Assembly: GCF_028389875.1 (NCBI RefSeq)
Contig: NC_084666.1
Span: 29,854,308 to 29,918,307, forward strand
From: Rhea pennata
Lineage: Eukaryota > Chordata > Aves > Rheiformes > Rheidae
Length of the DNA: 64,000 nt
Direction: 5' to 3'
In this document: in pieces, positions 27,101 through 37,800 of the stretch
How positions within the stretch are numbered: position 1 is the first letter of the stretch
Layout of the letters: each line of letters opens with the position of its first letter
Program-made: the position numbers and the translations under genes
Notes under the pieces: generated by a model
Told to the model about the DNA's origin: nothing
The model's database searches: none
Seen by the model: only the letters and a program-made list of their open reading frames with translations

Positions 27101-27552
27101 CAGGTGCGATACTCACACATACTAAGTTTGGGGACCCTTAGGTTGGGTAACATCAATTCTGGGGTGTAAACAACACTTCTAAGCTAAATTTAAGTGTTAA
27201 TATTTCCTCTTTGGCTGAGTGACACGATGCTTTACAGTATCCTGCATCTATGATCATCCAGCTACTAAAGTGTAGGTTTTATTATTCTTAAAGGGTATCA
27301 ATGATTAAGTGAACTACTGAAAAAAAAAGTTCAAAAAAAGTTTTTCTCGCAGCTTCTGTGGTGTATTTTCAGGAGAAACCCCACGTGAACTGCTCCCCTG
27401 AGCCGTCACTTCACCGGACACCCCGCAGGGCTGGGAAGGCTTCGCGGGGTCCCTCTTCACCCCCCAGGGCGCTGCGGCAGGCTTGGCCGCTCCGAGCGAA
27501 GCCCTCCCGACCACCTCGGCTCTTCTCCCCGCTTCGCGGCCCCCACCTGCAT
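18031..27552 (-). CDS. PDCL2: Phosducin-like protein 2, complete gene of six coding exons
   Basis: The spliced CDS is 735 nt (244 aa) from six coding exons: 27552-27547, 25375-25255, 23770-23680, 21066-20923, 19504-19296 and 18194-18031. All junctions keep frame. The N-terminal half ([26 protein letters not shown]) is the helical, acidic phosducin-type region. The C-terminal half is a thioredoxin-like fold ([49 protein letters not shown]) without a CXXC active site, as is usual in this family. The motifs VKAIVNSC and CGGINLK fit PDCL2 better than PDCL3. From the family: such proteins are cytosolic co-chaperones of the CCT chaperonin, and mammalian PDCL2 is testis-enriched and needed for sperm formation. 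The gene lies head-to-tail between the presumed CLOCK promoter and NMU. Oddities are a 6-nt first coding exon, a GC-AG intron and a CR1 insertion in intron 3. Confidence 0.95.
19296..19504 (-). CDS. PDCL2: PDCL2 coding exon 5
   Basis: 209 nt with acceptor cttttctag and donor GTAAGAG. It encodes the core of the thioredoxin-like domain: [57 protein letters not shown] and [12 protein letters not shown]. No CXXC redox motif is present. Confidence 0.97.
20923..21066 (-). CDS. PDCL2: PDCL2 coding exon 4
   Basis: 144 nt with acceptor ttcaattag and donor GTAACT. It encodes [30 protein letters not shown] and [14 protein letters not shown]. This spans the end of the helical domain and the first strand of the thioredoxin-like fold. 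Confidence 0.95.
23179..23623 (+). mobile_element. CR1 LINE, 5'-truncated 3' end
   Basis: About 445 bp with hallmark CR1 3'-end phrases: ggctactaagatgattaag near the start, gagagagctgggactgttcagcc, gaggaaaaacttcttcactgtgagg fragments, cactggaacaggttgcccag, and the terminal doubled octamer ATTCTGTG at 23607-23622. It is inserted in PDCL2 intron 3, antisense to the gene. CR1 copies are typically 5'-truncated and lack poly-A, as here. It encodes no intact protein. It is good evidence that the genome is avian or at least sauropsid. Confidence 0.95.
23680..23770 (-). CDS. PDCL2: PDCL2 coding exon 3
   Basis: 91 nt with acceptor tttgttctag and donor GTATAG. It completes a Val codon, then encodes [20 protein letters not shown] and ADMKAVEMY plus two bases of the next Arg codon. 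This is the conserved helical, acidic region of phosducin-like proteins. Confidence 0.95.
25249..25256 (-). other. PDCL2: Non-canonical GC splice donor of PDCL2 intron 2
   Basis: The minus-strand exon edge reads GAGG then GCAAGTAAA. Only a cut before GC joins in frame to the next exon (G|TG = Val, giving KEAEVKPYERM). The nearby GTAAAA would shift the frame to an early stop. AG|GCAAGT is the typical context of GC-AG introns spliced by the major spliceosome. Confidence 0.85.
25255..25375 (-). CDS. PDCL2: PDCL2 coding exon 2
   Basis: 121 nt starting in phase 0 after an aaaacag acceptor. It encodes [20 protein letters not shown] and then a Lys/Glu-rich segment ending in LQKEAE plus one base of the next codon. 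The downstream donor is GC, not GT (AGG then GCAAGT). Confidence 0.93.
27547..27552 (-). CDS. PDCL2: PDCL2 coding exon 1 (6 nt, Met-Gln)
   Basis: On the minus strand, GGCGCAACC ATG CAG is followed by a GTGGGG donor. The two codons splice in phase 0 to exon 2 and give [10 protein letters not shown], the expected family N-terminus. The ATG lies inside a CpG island with a good Kozak context (A at -3). The 2171-nt intron follows at once. Confidence 0.85.
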
Positions 27553-27613
27553 GGTTGCGCCGCAGCCACTCGCTCCCCTCACGGAGGCCTGCCGCGGCGG
27601 GCGGGCGGGGCGG

Positions 27614-27662
27614 CCGTTGGGGTGGGGCGCGCGGGCGGCCCCGCCCCTCGCCGCGCTAACGG
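27614..27662. promoter_or_regulatory. Two MYB-type YAACKG motifs in the PDCL2 promoter
   Basis: ccgttg at 27614-27619 (caacgg on the minus strand) and taacgg at 27657-27662 both match YAACKG within 50 bp, about 60-110 bp upstream of the ATG. A-MYB drives many meiotic testis genes. The short motif is frequent by chance, so function is only suggested. Confidence 0.35.
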
Positions 27663-27699
27663 TCGCGGCGCGCGGCGTACGGAATGTGACACGGAGCTT

Positions 27700-28796
27700 A
27701 CCCTTGTCCAGGCAATGAAAGACTACGCGTTTCCAATAAATATGAGAGCAGAATAAGAATGTGAAAATGTTACTACTTAGCTACATGAATTAGCATAAGT
27801 ATTAATAAAGGAGGCGCAAAATTTACATTACAAAATAAAGCTGCGATTTTCAAGACAAATCACTTGCAGTGTATTCTGAAAAAAAATACCCAAACGTTTA
27901 CACTGCAAACATTCTCAGTTAAACAACTCTAACTGAATGCTTTTATTTAGCAGCGAAAGTAATACATATCAATATTGTTAGAGGCAATGTCTTTTATATG
28001 CATACACTGACTTTTTTACAGTTGCACTACACATGGTTGTAAACAGCACTAGGAAACAAATAATTTTAATATGCTTTTAATATAGTCAAGAAAGTAAAGA
28101 CACATTTCAGTTCTTAATTAAATCTAATTTAAGACATACACATTCTAGTGATTTTTGAATTGTACATTAGTAAGGAAAAAAAACTGTAAGGAAAACAGTA
28201 TGTCCATGTACTCAGCATTCCTGCAGCATTAGTTCTTGATCAGGAATCTAAAATCCTGAAAAATAAGAAGAAGCTTTAGCTATTGATATGACATAACACT
28301 AAATGCTTAAAATATTATAGAGCTGTAAAATGCATTAGATAAGAGAGCATCATAATATTGGCAAAGAAAAAATTTTTATACCTCTAAAAAGTTGAATCAT
28401 TTGAATTAAATTGGAAAGTCAATACTTAAGTTCCAGTGTGAGTTTTTTTCTATGTAAAAACAGAAGGATTAACCCCAGAATGTCAGCTTGCTTCTCAGTG
28501 TACACTTGACAGGTAGTTGCATCAGGTCTTTGTAATATACACTTATCATCATTAGTAAGTTTCCAAACTGTTTGCAAATTTGGGGTTTTCCGTTCCTTGC
28601 AGCCTGAAACACCTCTGATTTCATTTTTCTAGGGAGTAAGTACCTACAGCTTCTATTCGCTTCAGTTTGAGACAGGTGAATTTAGCGGATCTGGTAAAAT
28701 CCGTCTGCACAGTTAAAGACTTGATTTGGCCTATTTGTATAAAGATAAACATATTTAAATATAGATCTTGATTAAAAGCATTTTATCAATACCTCC
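27700..28796 (-). other. NMU 3'UTR and short NMU-PDCL2 intergenic gap
   Basis: The region between the NMU stop codon (28797) and the PDCL2 CpG island. It must contain the NMU 3'UTR. Candidate minus-strand polyadenylation hexamers are ATTAAA near 28065-28070 and AATAAA at 27942-27947; which one is used cannot be decided. No other gene is visible. Confidence 0.55.
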
Positions 28797-28832
28797 TTAG
28801 CGAAAATCCACTGATCTTCTTCCATTGCGTGG
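28797..28832 (-). CDS. NMU: NMU coding exon 9 with stop
   Basis: 36 nt after the acceptor atcttccag. It encodes PRNGRRSVDFR then TAA. PRN is the amidated C-terminus and GRR the amidation and cleavage signal. The last five residues are a discarded tail. Confidence 0.96.
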   Translation of the reverse strand, partial: PRNGRRSVDFR

Positions 28833-31800
28833 CTGGAAGATAAATATCCAACAAGCACTCTGTAAAACTGACCAGTTTCAATGAAGTCCCACAGAACTCA
28901 GTATATCTAGAAATTGGTAAATTCCTTAGTTTTGTCATCATGACAATTACTAAAGATAAACCCAGGGCCAGCTACCATTTAATGCATATCCATCTCAGGA
29001 GGAAAATTACATAGTAAAATTTCAGCTTTTAAGATCAAAGAATGAATTATGCCCATCTTGTAGGATTTTGTGAGGGGAAAAAAGCCACAAGAAGTCACTC
29101 TAAGAGACCATTACCCCTCTTTTGTTTTTGCATTTACCTATGATATGCTTCCAAATTGTTGCAATTGCATTATAAATGTTTGTGGCAATTAACAAACAAA
29201 TACATAAAGTCATTCCCAAGATTTTATTTTCAAACTGTGTTCTTTAACATAAGTGAAGTGTTTCTCCTTTTTCACCAGGGCCATTGCAATAAAATTTTGC
29301 ACTACCTGGGCACTTGATTCACTTTCTACTAAATCTAGTCAAAAGCTCTTACTGAGCTTAATAAGGTTTGGCTGTTTATTCTAACATGGTGAGTGCATCA
29401 TGGGTTAATTAATTATTTAACCATGGGATAACATCACTGATAACTTTAGCCTATCATGAGATCTCTAAAAGATCTTAAGTTTTAAGCCTGACACAGGAGA
29501 AATGTAAGTATTCAAATGTGTTTTCAGTAGCTGCTTTCTTTTTTAAACAAAAGAAAAAGATTAACCAAAATGAAGAAAATCACTACTGAGTCTGACATGA
29601 CATTTTTAACTTAATTCATTTTGCATAAACAGAATAAAAAGGCTCTATGGTATGAAAGATGCACGGAGTAGGTTCATTCTCAGAAGAATTTGTATATCTA
29701 CTTTCCAACCTTACTCATCAAAATACAAAATGGGAGGCCAGGCCCAAAATATCTATCTTGCTACAGTAAGTATGCATGGCATTGTATTTATATAACATAT
29801 AAACACTCTGTTGAACAATTTAGATGATTTCAAAGATGCCATATTTTCTAGAACTCTACTTTTCTGAGAAATATGTACATAATAACCAATGATTTATTAT
29901 AAAATAGCATGGCATCATGTACATACATGTACAAAAACTTCCTACTATGTCTTTATTTTAATCATAGAAAATTCCTGGAACAGATTTTGAGATGTCCTAT
30001 CCATGCCTCATTCCTATCAAGTCTGTCTAACATTTTCTAAAAACCTACGTTGCTAGGGAAAACCGTAAATCTCCCATCAGTCTAATACACTGGTGAAGTA
30101 GCATTACTTCTAAAAGAACCCAATTTTAAAATATTTTAGAAATTCTTATTTTGGGAAAGAGATCTTAGAATATCAGTTCACTACATTAAGAGGATCCTTC
30201 TACTGATCTATTAGAAGTGATGTTTACATTTTAAGATATTTAATTGTTAATATTTATCATACTAAAAAAGATATCAATAATTACATAAATTTGAAAGATT
30301 CTATGTACAATATCTTTTTATTTTTTAATCCATTTTTGATACTTCAGTATCACCAAGAAATTCCAATCTAGCCCTCTTATCCTTGCAACTTTACAAACAT
30401 TGATTATGCCATGTAGAATGCACCTTATAAAGTCTCTGGAAATTGTATTGCTCATCTTCTGCAAAAAAGACAAACGTCTATAATAGAAATACTTACAGCA
30501 GAATGCTAATACTGAAAAAAGTTCCCTCATATACAGTAATTCTTACTCTAATTCACTGATTCTTCTACTCTATTATGTAACACTTAATTTGAAAAGAAAA
30601 AGATTAAACTGTACCCTGAAGAAAAAGTAGCCTCTACTTCGAATCCCTCCAGGTCCTTGAAGTTCTTCCTGAAAAGTAAAGTATTTCAAATCAGATTTAC
30701 TCTTGTAACAGAATCCATATAGAAAGGTTGTTTATGTAGTTATTAAAACTATCTGTTCAGTACTGCTGTACACTCCTGCCTCTTAAGGCATGCTTGATGT
30801 ATATTTCTCCATGTAAATAACAAAGCAGCTCGTATCTTCATGCAGAAACAGCAGAAAACACATGAATGAGGGCCACATTTCACCTCTAGTCTGGCTCAGT
30901 AGAAGTTGGTTTAGAAGTATACCAGTACTGGTGAGCAGCCTTTGCTCTCTTTCCAGGTTTCATTAGGCAGACCCAGCCTGAGTGTCCCCACAGAAATAGT
31001 CTCTAAGGACATAACAGAATTGGTCTTTGCACATCCCAGGAGAAGAATAATGCAAATCTTACAAAATAGAAATTCTTGGGCTCCAGTCAAGGCACAAGAT
31101 CCTACTCTATTTCCAGAAGCATTTCACTATCATCTCTCTCAGATTTAATCCCAAGGAAAAGACCAGTGCCTATGATATTCTATACCGTTCATTTTGCACA
31201 TATTGAGAAACACCTGTCTATTGATCCATATAGGAAGGGAAGGAGGAGGGAAAGAACAACAAATAAAATAGAAATGTAACAAGTACAGGGTATAAAGTGG
31301 CTGGCTTTAATGAGACCTTAATGATTAGCAAATGCATAAAAATTAATGACAATTTTCAGTGTCTGTGTTAATACCAGATGTATCAGTGAGATGTCTGTCC
31401 TGTACAAGTAGACATGCCAATTCAGAAACAAAATAGTTCAAGTTTTGTGCTTTGCAGAACATCATAGAATTTAGATAGAATTTATTGTATACTCCCTTAG
31501 CAATTATGATATATCTCAATTAAAAACTGATTTCATGCACTGTCTAAGGTTATGATCATAACCAGAGCTGTCAAAGGTAGAAATCAATTCACACTGTATT
31601 CTACTGCTTTAAGAACTGTAAAACAAGATGCCCTCCATCATTTCCAAACATTTTCAAATGAACTTTCAAAGGAAGTAAGACTTAAACTATACATCACCTT
31701 TGAATCTTGCTTAGCTTAATTTGGACTGCATTTTGATATCATCAAGTATACTATTATACCCACTTTCTTTGCTGTCTGAAAATGTCTGTATGATTTTTAT

Positions 31801-34800
31801 TTAAATTGCCTGCCTTCTTCTAGCATTACCTAGGTTTGAAATACCCACCCTCATATCTATAACTTATTCAATACTATAGTTTTTTATTTGAAAAGATTAA
31901 AAATTTGTGTGCTACTGGGTTTTGTACATTGCTGTTTTTATGTCTTCTCAGATGATTCAATTGAGTGTCTTACACTCACTATTTCAGTGTTTTTCTTTCT
32001 TTATACAAGGTATGAAGTAAAAAAAAAACTTAGAAATAAAATAGGCAGCTGTTGCAAGTTAAGGAAATTATTCTAGAACATAAAATGAATCAGGAGTACA
32101 ATTAGTAATATAGAATTCTGATTTATTTTATAGACTTTAAACATGTTAATATGTCATTCTCTACTTACAGCCAGACACCTCTCAAAGATCATTAAGCAGT
32201 TTCCCTATTTGATTTCATGTCAAGTGGTTGGTATTAAAAGGCAGCTAAAGCTAAAATCTGTCTTCATCTTAACACCTTTCCTTCTAAACTTTCTAGTGTT
32301 TGGAGAAATTAAAAAATAACTAACATATGCTGTAGTGTATGTGCATGTCTATTCACAAACCTACATATACGTACAAAGACAGAAATATATGTATACATGA
32401 AGTATGTTTATTTAAAAATTTGTTTTACTGATTGCCTTCTAAAAACTATCTTGTTCAATCTCTTAGATCTATTTTCTTAACAAAAAGGCCTTGCTTCTCC
32501 TATCTTTAGATCATATTTATAGCAGTGAAGGTGGAGCTCAAGAGGAAACAAATTTGTGACAAAATCTGTGTCAGTACAAATTAGGAAGAAAGAATAGATT
32601 TAATACATTATGTTTCCTTCTTCATTCTTCCACCTTTTAAATTCCTTCCCTGGTCAGGGAGAGATGTAGGTGTGTTTAGGTACAGCAGGTTCTGACTTTC
32701 TTTCCAACATAAGCAAAAAATAATCAGTAGCAAATGAACTCCTCCTGAAGTGTGTTCTGTGACACAGAGTCAGAGAGTCCAACTGAAGACAGGCAGCCAG
32801 CAGGAGCATGGGGGCTTCTTCAGCGGATCAGTGTTCCTCTGCAGATCTCAGGCAGAGTTGCTTTGATCCTCATCTGGCTTCAAAGTTTGCCTGTGTGGTT
32901 CCCTTATTACCCTATCCAACAGAGTTTCTTGGAAAGATAGAATTTTTAGCTTTCTACAGTTAGAGAATACTTGCGTTATTTTTATTATTGTCATTAGATG
33001 GCAGATTGTTCAAGCAATTATTTTCTTAATTTTCTTATCAACTGATATGATCATCAGCAATAACATTTATGAAGAATTTTAAACTTTTGTACTAAAACAT
33101 GCAGAAATCTGTCATATAAATAAATATGGTAAGAATCATGTGGATGACTTTCAAAGATGTAATTAAGATAATAAATAAGATGGTTGCAGAAATATCAAAG
33201 AAGGATCTGCAAAGGAAATAGATTTCAGAAGATGCTAGCATTTTGTAAATGTCTTTAGTATTATGCATTCTGCATAAGTGTTCTAAGTGTTATTATTTCT
33301 ATGTATTAATAATTATGACTATAAATAGAAAGATTAAAGGCCTTTAAAAATTAGCTATTTAAAAGAAAAGATGAGTACGGAAACACATGATCATATATTC
33401 GCTTCTAATATAAAAATCTAACAAAAATATGATACCTTTTATAAATACACTTAATAAAATATTTGTCTTTAGCCGAAGAGTTATATTAGCCTGCTTTGGG
33501 TTCATTCAAAATCACTCTAGCATTTGAGGGTCCTATTTATTTCCTTTGGAAGAAATGTTTGCAAATATTGTCCTAAAAATACTTTTTTTCTTAGTCCTAT
33601 GTCAATATTAGTGTATGTTTAAGCTTTATGTTAGATAGCTACTATTTTTCTTCTCCTAAGGATCTGTACTCTGTAAAGAGTATGAATCTTGATGTTTCTT
33701 TGATGTAAAAATTAAGCTTTTGGATTTTATTTCATAGGATAGTTTGGCAGCTCTTAAACAGAATTAATGTATTAAATTTTATTTGTGACTTCAGTTATAA
33801 ATATTGTGAACCTCTTAAAATATAAACCTGCAGTCACTTATATAATCTGACTGATAGACTCTATAGAGCCTGGTATTATTATTATAGGAAAAATATTACC
33901 AAAAGTTTCTCTTTTGAACTTGGGTGAGAAACGGTTAACTAAAAACTGTCACAAAGAGGCAGAAATCTGTTGTAAAATGGTAAGTAGGCTCTTGCTTTTA
34001 GGTTGTTGTCTGTTAATACAGACAATGAATAAAATTCCCACTAATTACGTCGTCAACCTCAGTGGAAGTAAGCTCAGAATATTAAAGTATTCTAGCAGAA
34101 AGACTTTGTTGGATATAAAAAACACTGTGTTTTCACATATAATAATTTTATGCCCTGGCATTTATACTTTCCTTCCCATTCTTACTTGACAGGTATGTTC
34201 ATTTAAAAGCATAAAGAGCAATTACAGGGGAATTTTCTGTCATTGCTTAGCTCCAGGAGCATAAATGCAGTTGAAGTCAATGACATCACAGAAGCTAACT
34301 TTTATCCTGTATTTTTGTTTCAGGTGTGTAATGGATTAAAATTTTTATAACAATTTTAGTTCTTGTGGGAACTGTTGTTTGAGTTGCTTCATGAGTAGAT
34401 GTATGAACTCCTTAAGATCTTATACATAGCCAGGTTTTGTCACTGATAGTCCTATTAACCAAACCTGGCAAAATCTGCCATTAGTTTTTACACAGTTTTG
34501 TCACAAATAAGATTGCTGTAGCACAATAGTGCTGTGCTGCATCTATGCAAAGTTTTCCTCATTATGAAAATATGAAGTGTTTCCTGAATCCCTAAATTGT
34601 TCCTTAAATTGCTACAGCAATTTAAGATTGCTGTAGAAGTCAGCATGATGATACACAGTAAAGGCTGTTTCAAAAATGGGAAAAAAATTGCAAAAGTCTT
34701 GTCCCCTATTGTTTTCTGAGTTAGGTGTATGTGTAGGCACTACATTGCTATACAGAAATCCATGTCATGATATTTTTCTAGACAAACTAATTATATGCCT

Positions 34801-37800
34801 ATGAGTTTTCTTTCCTTTTTATTTATTTATTTATTTATTTTTCAGTTTGGCTGCAAGTGCTTCTGGGGATCTCTGGCTCCATGTTACCCTGCTCCTCCTC
34901 AGCCACATGAAGAAAACCAAGAATACAGTCCACTGCAGACTCAGCAGCCTTCCACTCAGAAAGGTTGTCTCCTGTGTCCTGTACATAAGAACATGCTGAA
35001 AGAAAACCATAATCCCTTACACTCAGTGTAATAATGGGATTAGTCTGACTATGTGTAGCAAATACAGAGATTTTTATTTCGTTTGAAACTCTGTCATTAA
35101 GCATTAAAAAAAAAAATGCCATGTATCAGCTTTTCATTTTAATCAATAGTCCACCTAATTTTGTTGAAAAAAGGGAGAAGCACTTAACCATATTGAAAAA
35201 TAATCAAATATGCATCTGTCACCACAGTGGCTCATATTTACAATCAAATAAAAGTTTGTCTAAGCTTTGAATCTGATTTACTACTTGCATTACTTCCACC
35301 ACTCTCTCTGTCTGCCTGCATGTTAATTTCTGGGGGATAAAAGGCATTGTTTTATTTAGTGAGTTTTCTTATATCTTAAGTCTAGCAGTGGTCCACAAGA
35401 AACGGACTGCAAAACATTGAAGGAAGCAACAGGACTGAGAATTACTAAACAAGAATATTTTTCCCTTCAAAGATCAGCCTGGACTAGAAACCTTTGCTAG
35501 GCATAGTAAAGAATTTACAAAACAAATCATTGTCCTTAAACCATGTTCAACTGTTATATACCATTTAGAATCTAAATCACACACTCAGATGTTAGGAAAT
35601 GTCAGATTAAGGACAACTGTTTCCTCTTTTGCCTTGTCCACTAGTTCTCCCTGTCCTTACTTATTCCTCATATAACCTGAGTCTCTCTTCCTGACCCATT
35701 CATGACAGCCATATCCCTACCTTCCTTCCAGCTTTTATTTTCAGTAACCTAATTTTTCCTGATCCTCCAAAACTCAACTCACAATTTCACTTTTCCACTG
35801 GCAGGGCTCTTCCTGAGATTTTACTCTGTGCTACTGTAATATGTGCTACACTAATATTGAAACATAAGTCTCTGCATAAATTCTAATGGGTTTTGATGAG
35901 TTTTTTTTCTCCGTATCATTATTAAAATATGAAAAAAAATGCGTTTTTAAAAATTCATTCAGCCTTAGCTGAACCTCAGGGGCTAAAGAAACCTGAGAAA
36001 GATGCTTTTTTTTTAAGATTAAATTGTTGGAATATGGGAAAGTGTTAAGTAACTGAAATCACATTTTTACAATAAGAAATGTCAGTCATGTTTAGTGAAA
36101 GACAGCTTTATGTACATACATATCTACACTACTTTTCTTATGTGATAGTGCTCTGCTGTATCTATGCAAAGTTTTCCTCAGTATGAAAATCTGAAGTGTT
36201 TCCTGATCCAGTTGGAATTACTCCTTAATTTACCTTACTAATTTGTTATATGAGATTTAACAAGATGGGACTGTCAGGCAATTCAATATATCAAAATCTG
36301 TGGCTGAAAGAACTTTGATTTCTTCAAAGTTGTTTTTATTTTTTTTTCTTGCTACAAGACAATGAACCAACTGTGGATATGGATTTTTTTTTTAATATAA
36401 CTTCACATAATTTCCTGAGATCTCATGGGAGAAAAGCATATGAGACAGAAGTTCTTAGAGTCAAAACATTGTAGGAGAAAAGCTATTGGTAATAAACATT
36501 ATGAATTTTTGGGAGTAAGCATAAGTGATAAAGCATATTTAGCTGTTTGAAGTATTTTCCAGAACATACTGGCAAGTAGACAAATTAAGAATGAATGAAA
36601 AAATTATGAAAAAAAAAGATTCTCAAGTAATTAGTTTTCCAAACAAACAAAATAACATAGTTCTATTTAATGAGTGATCAAAAATAGAATTGTATTTCAT
36701 ACAAAATGGTTAATGCTGCTATGTGTATTTTCACAACAGCATGACTTTCTGATACAGTTCTTAAAAAGAGGCAAAAAAACTATTGAACTTTGCATGCATG
36801 TACGTTATCAAATATCAAAATGAGAGCCAATATTTTACAAAGTAAGAAAATGGCCAGAAACAATTTAAAAACAACAGTATTTTCTTTCTGAATCCTATGC
36901 ATATGGCTGAAAAGAAGAACATATCCTCCACAATGCAACATGCCCCTCTTAAGATAGGGCCCAAATAATATGTCTACCTTGTATATTAGAAAAATATCTT
37001 AAATTCAAATTTACTATTGCTCTTCCATCTGCAAAGCAGCCAGTGAGTGCTCACTTTAATCCCAGACTGAAAACTCCAAAATAAGAGAAGTTCCCCTGTT
37101 ATTTAGTTATTTTACTCTAATATATAAGCCTTTAAATAAAAGTTACTCTCAGCTCATGCTACTTGAAGTGAGAAGATAGATTCCTTTTCTCATGTTTTGT
37201 TTCTGCTGATGCTGAACCCAATAATAATGTAGTTAAAGCAATTTTAAAAGATGTCAGAAAAAAGATGTCATTATATTCTCAAATATGTCATTTCTCTGCC
37301 ATTATATTCTCAGTTAAACCTCGTGCAAAAATTGTAACAAAGACAGAACTTTCTTACCTGCACCTTAAGTTAAATGATAATATTGTCTTTAAATTACTTG
37401 GAAATTCTTAATATTGTAAGTCATAAATCATATGTTTTTAATGAATTGATACGTTTTGAATTCTAAATAGGAAAAAAAGAGAACCCCTAGAAAAAAATAA
37501 CTCGACTGCAATATAATGGTACAGCTAAATTTGAAAGTACTTTTCTTTTTATAGATCAGCTACTAGATCCACTTTGATTTATAGGCTCTCTGTTCTGCCA
37601 CTCTATGTTAGGCATACATTATTTTAGTTTTCCTTTTGTGTATGTTTAATATCAGCAGGATTATTTTTCACTGATTAAAGAAGTTAAAAATTTCATATTT
37701 CTAATGGAGGTACACTAGTGTGATATTAAATCTTGAAACTAAAAATGTTATGAGCAGAAAGGTTCTAAAATGACGTTTTTATAAGAGCTAATGAATCACA

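Larger units (their letters stand above)
27410..27690 (-). promoter_or_regulatory. PDCL2: CpG island promoter of PDCL2
   Basis: About 280 bp of CpG-rich sequence spanning the start codon and upstream DNA of PDCL2. GC boxes (gggcggggcgg at 27603-27613 and ccccgcccc near 27640) are present and no TATA box is seen. It abuts the NMU 3' side, leaving only about 1.1 kb between the genes. Confidence 0.8.

Noticed and set aside
34795-35031. Plus-strand frame preceded by an acceptor-like ttatttttcag
   Set aside because: A single splice-like motif with no homology and no partner donor, lying inside an NMU intron.
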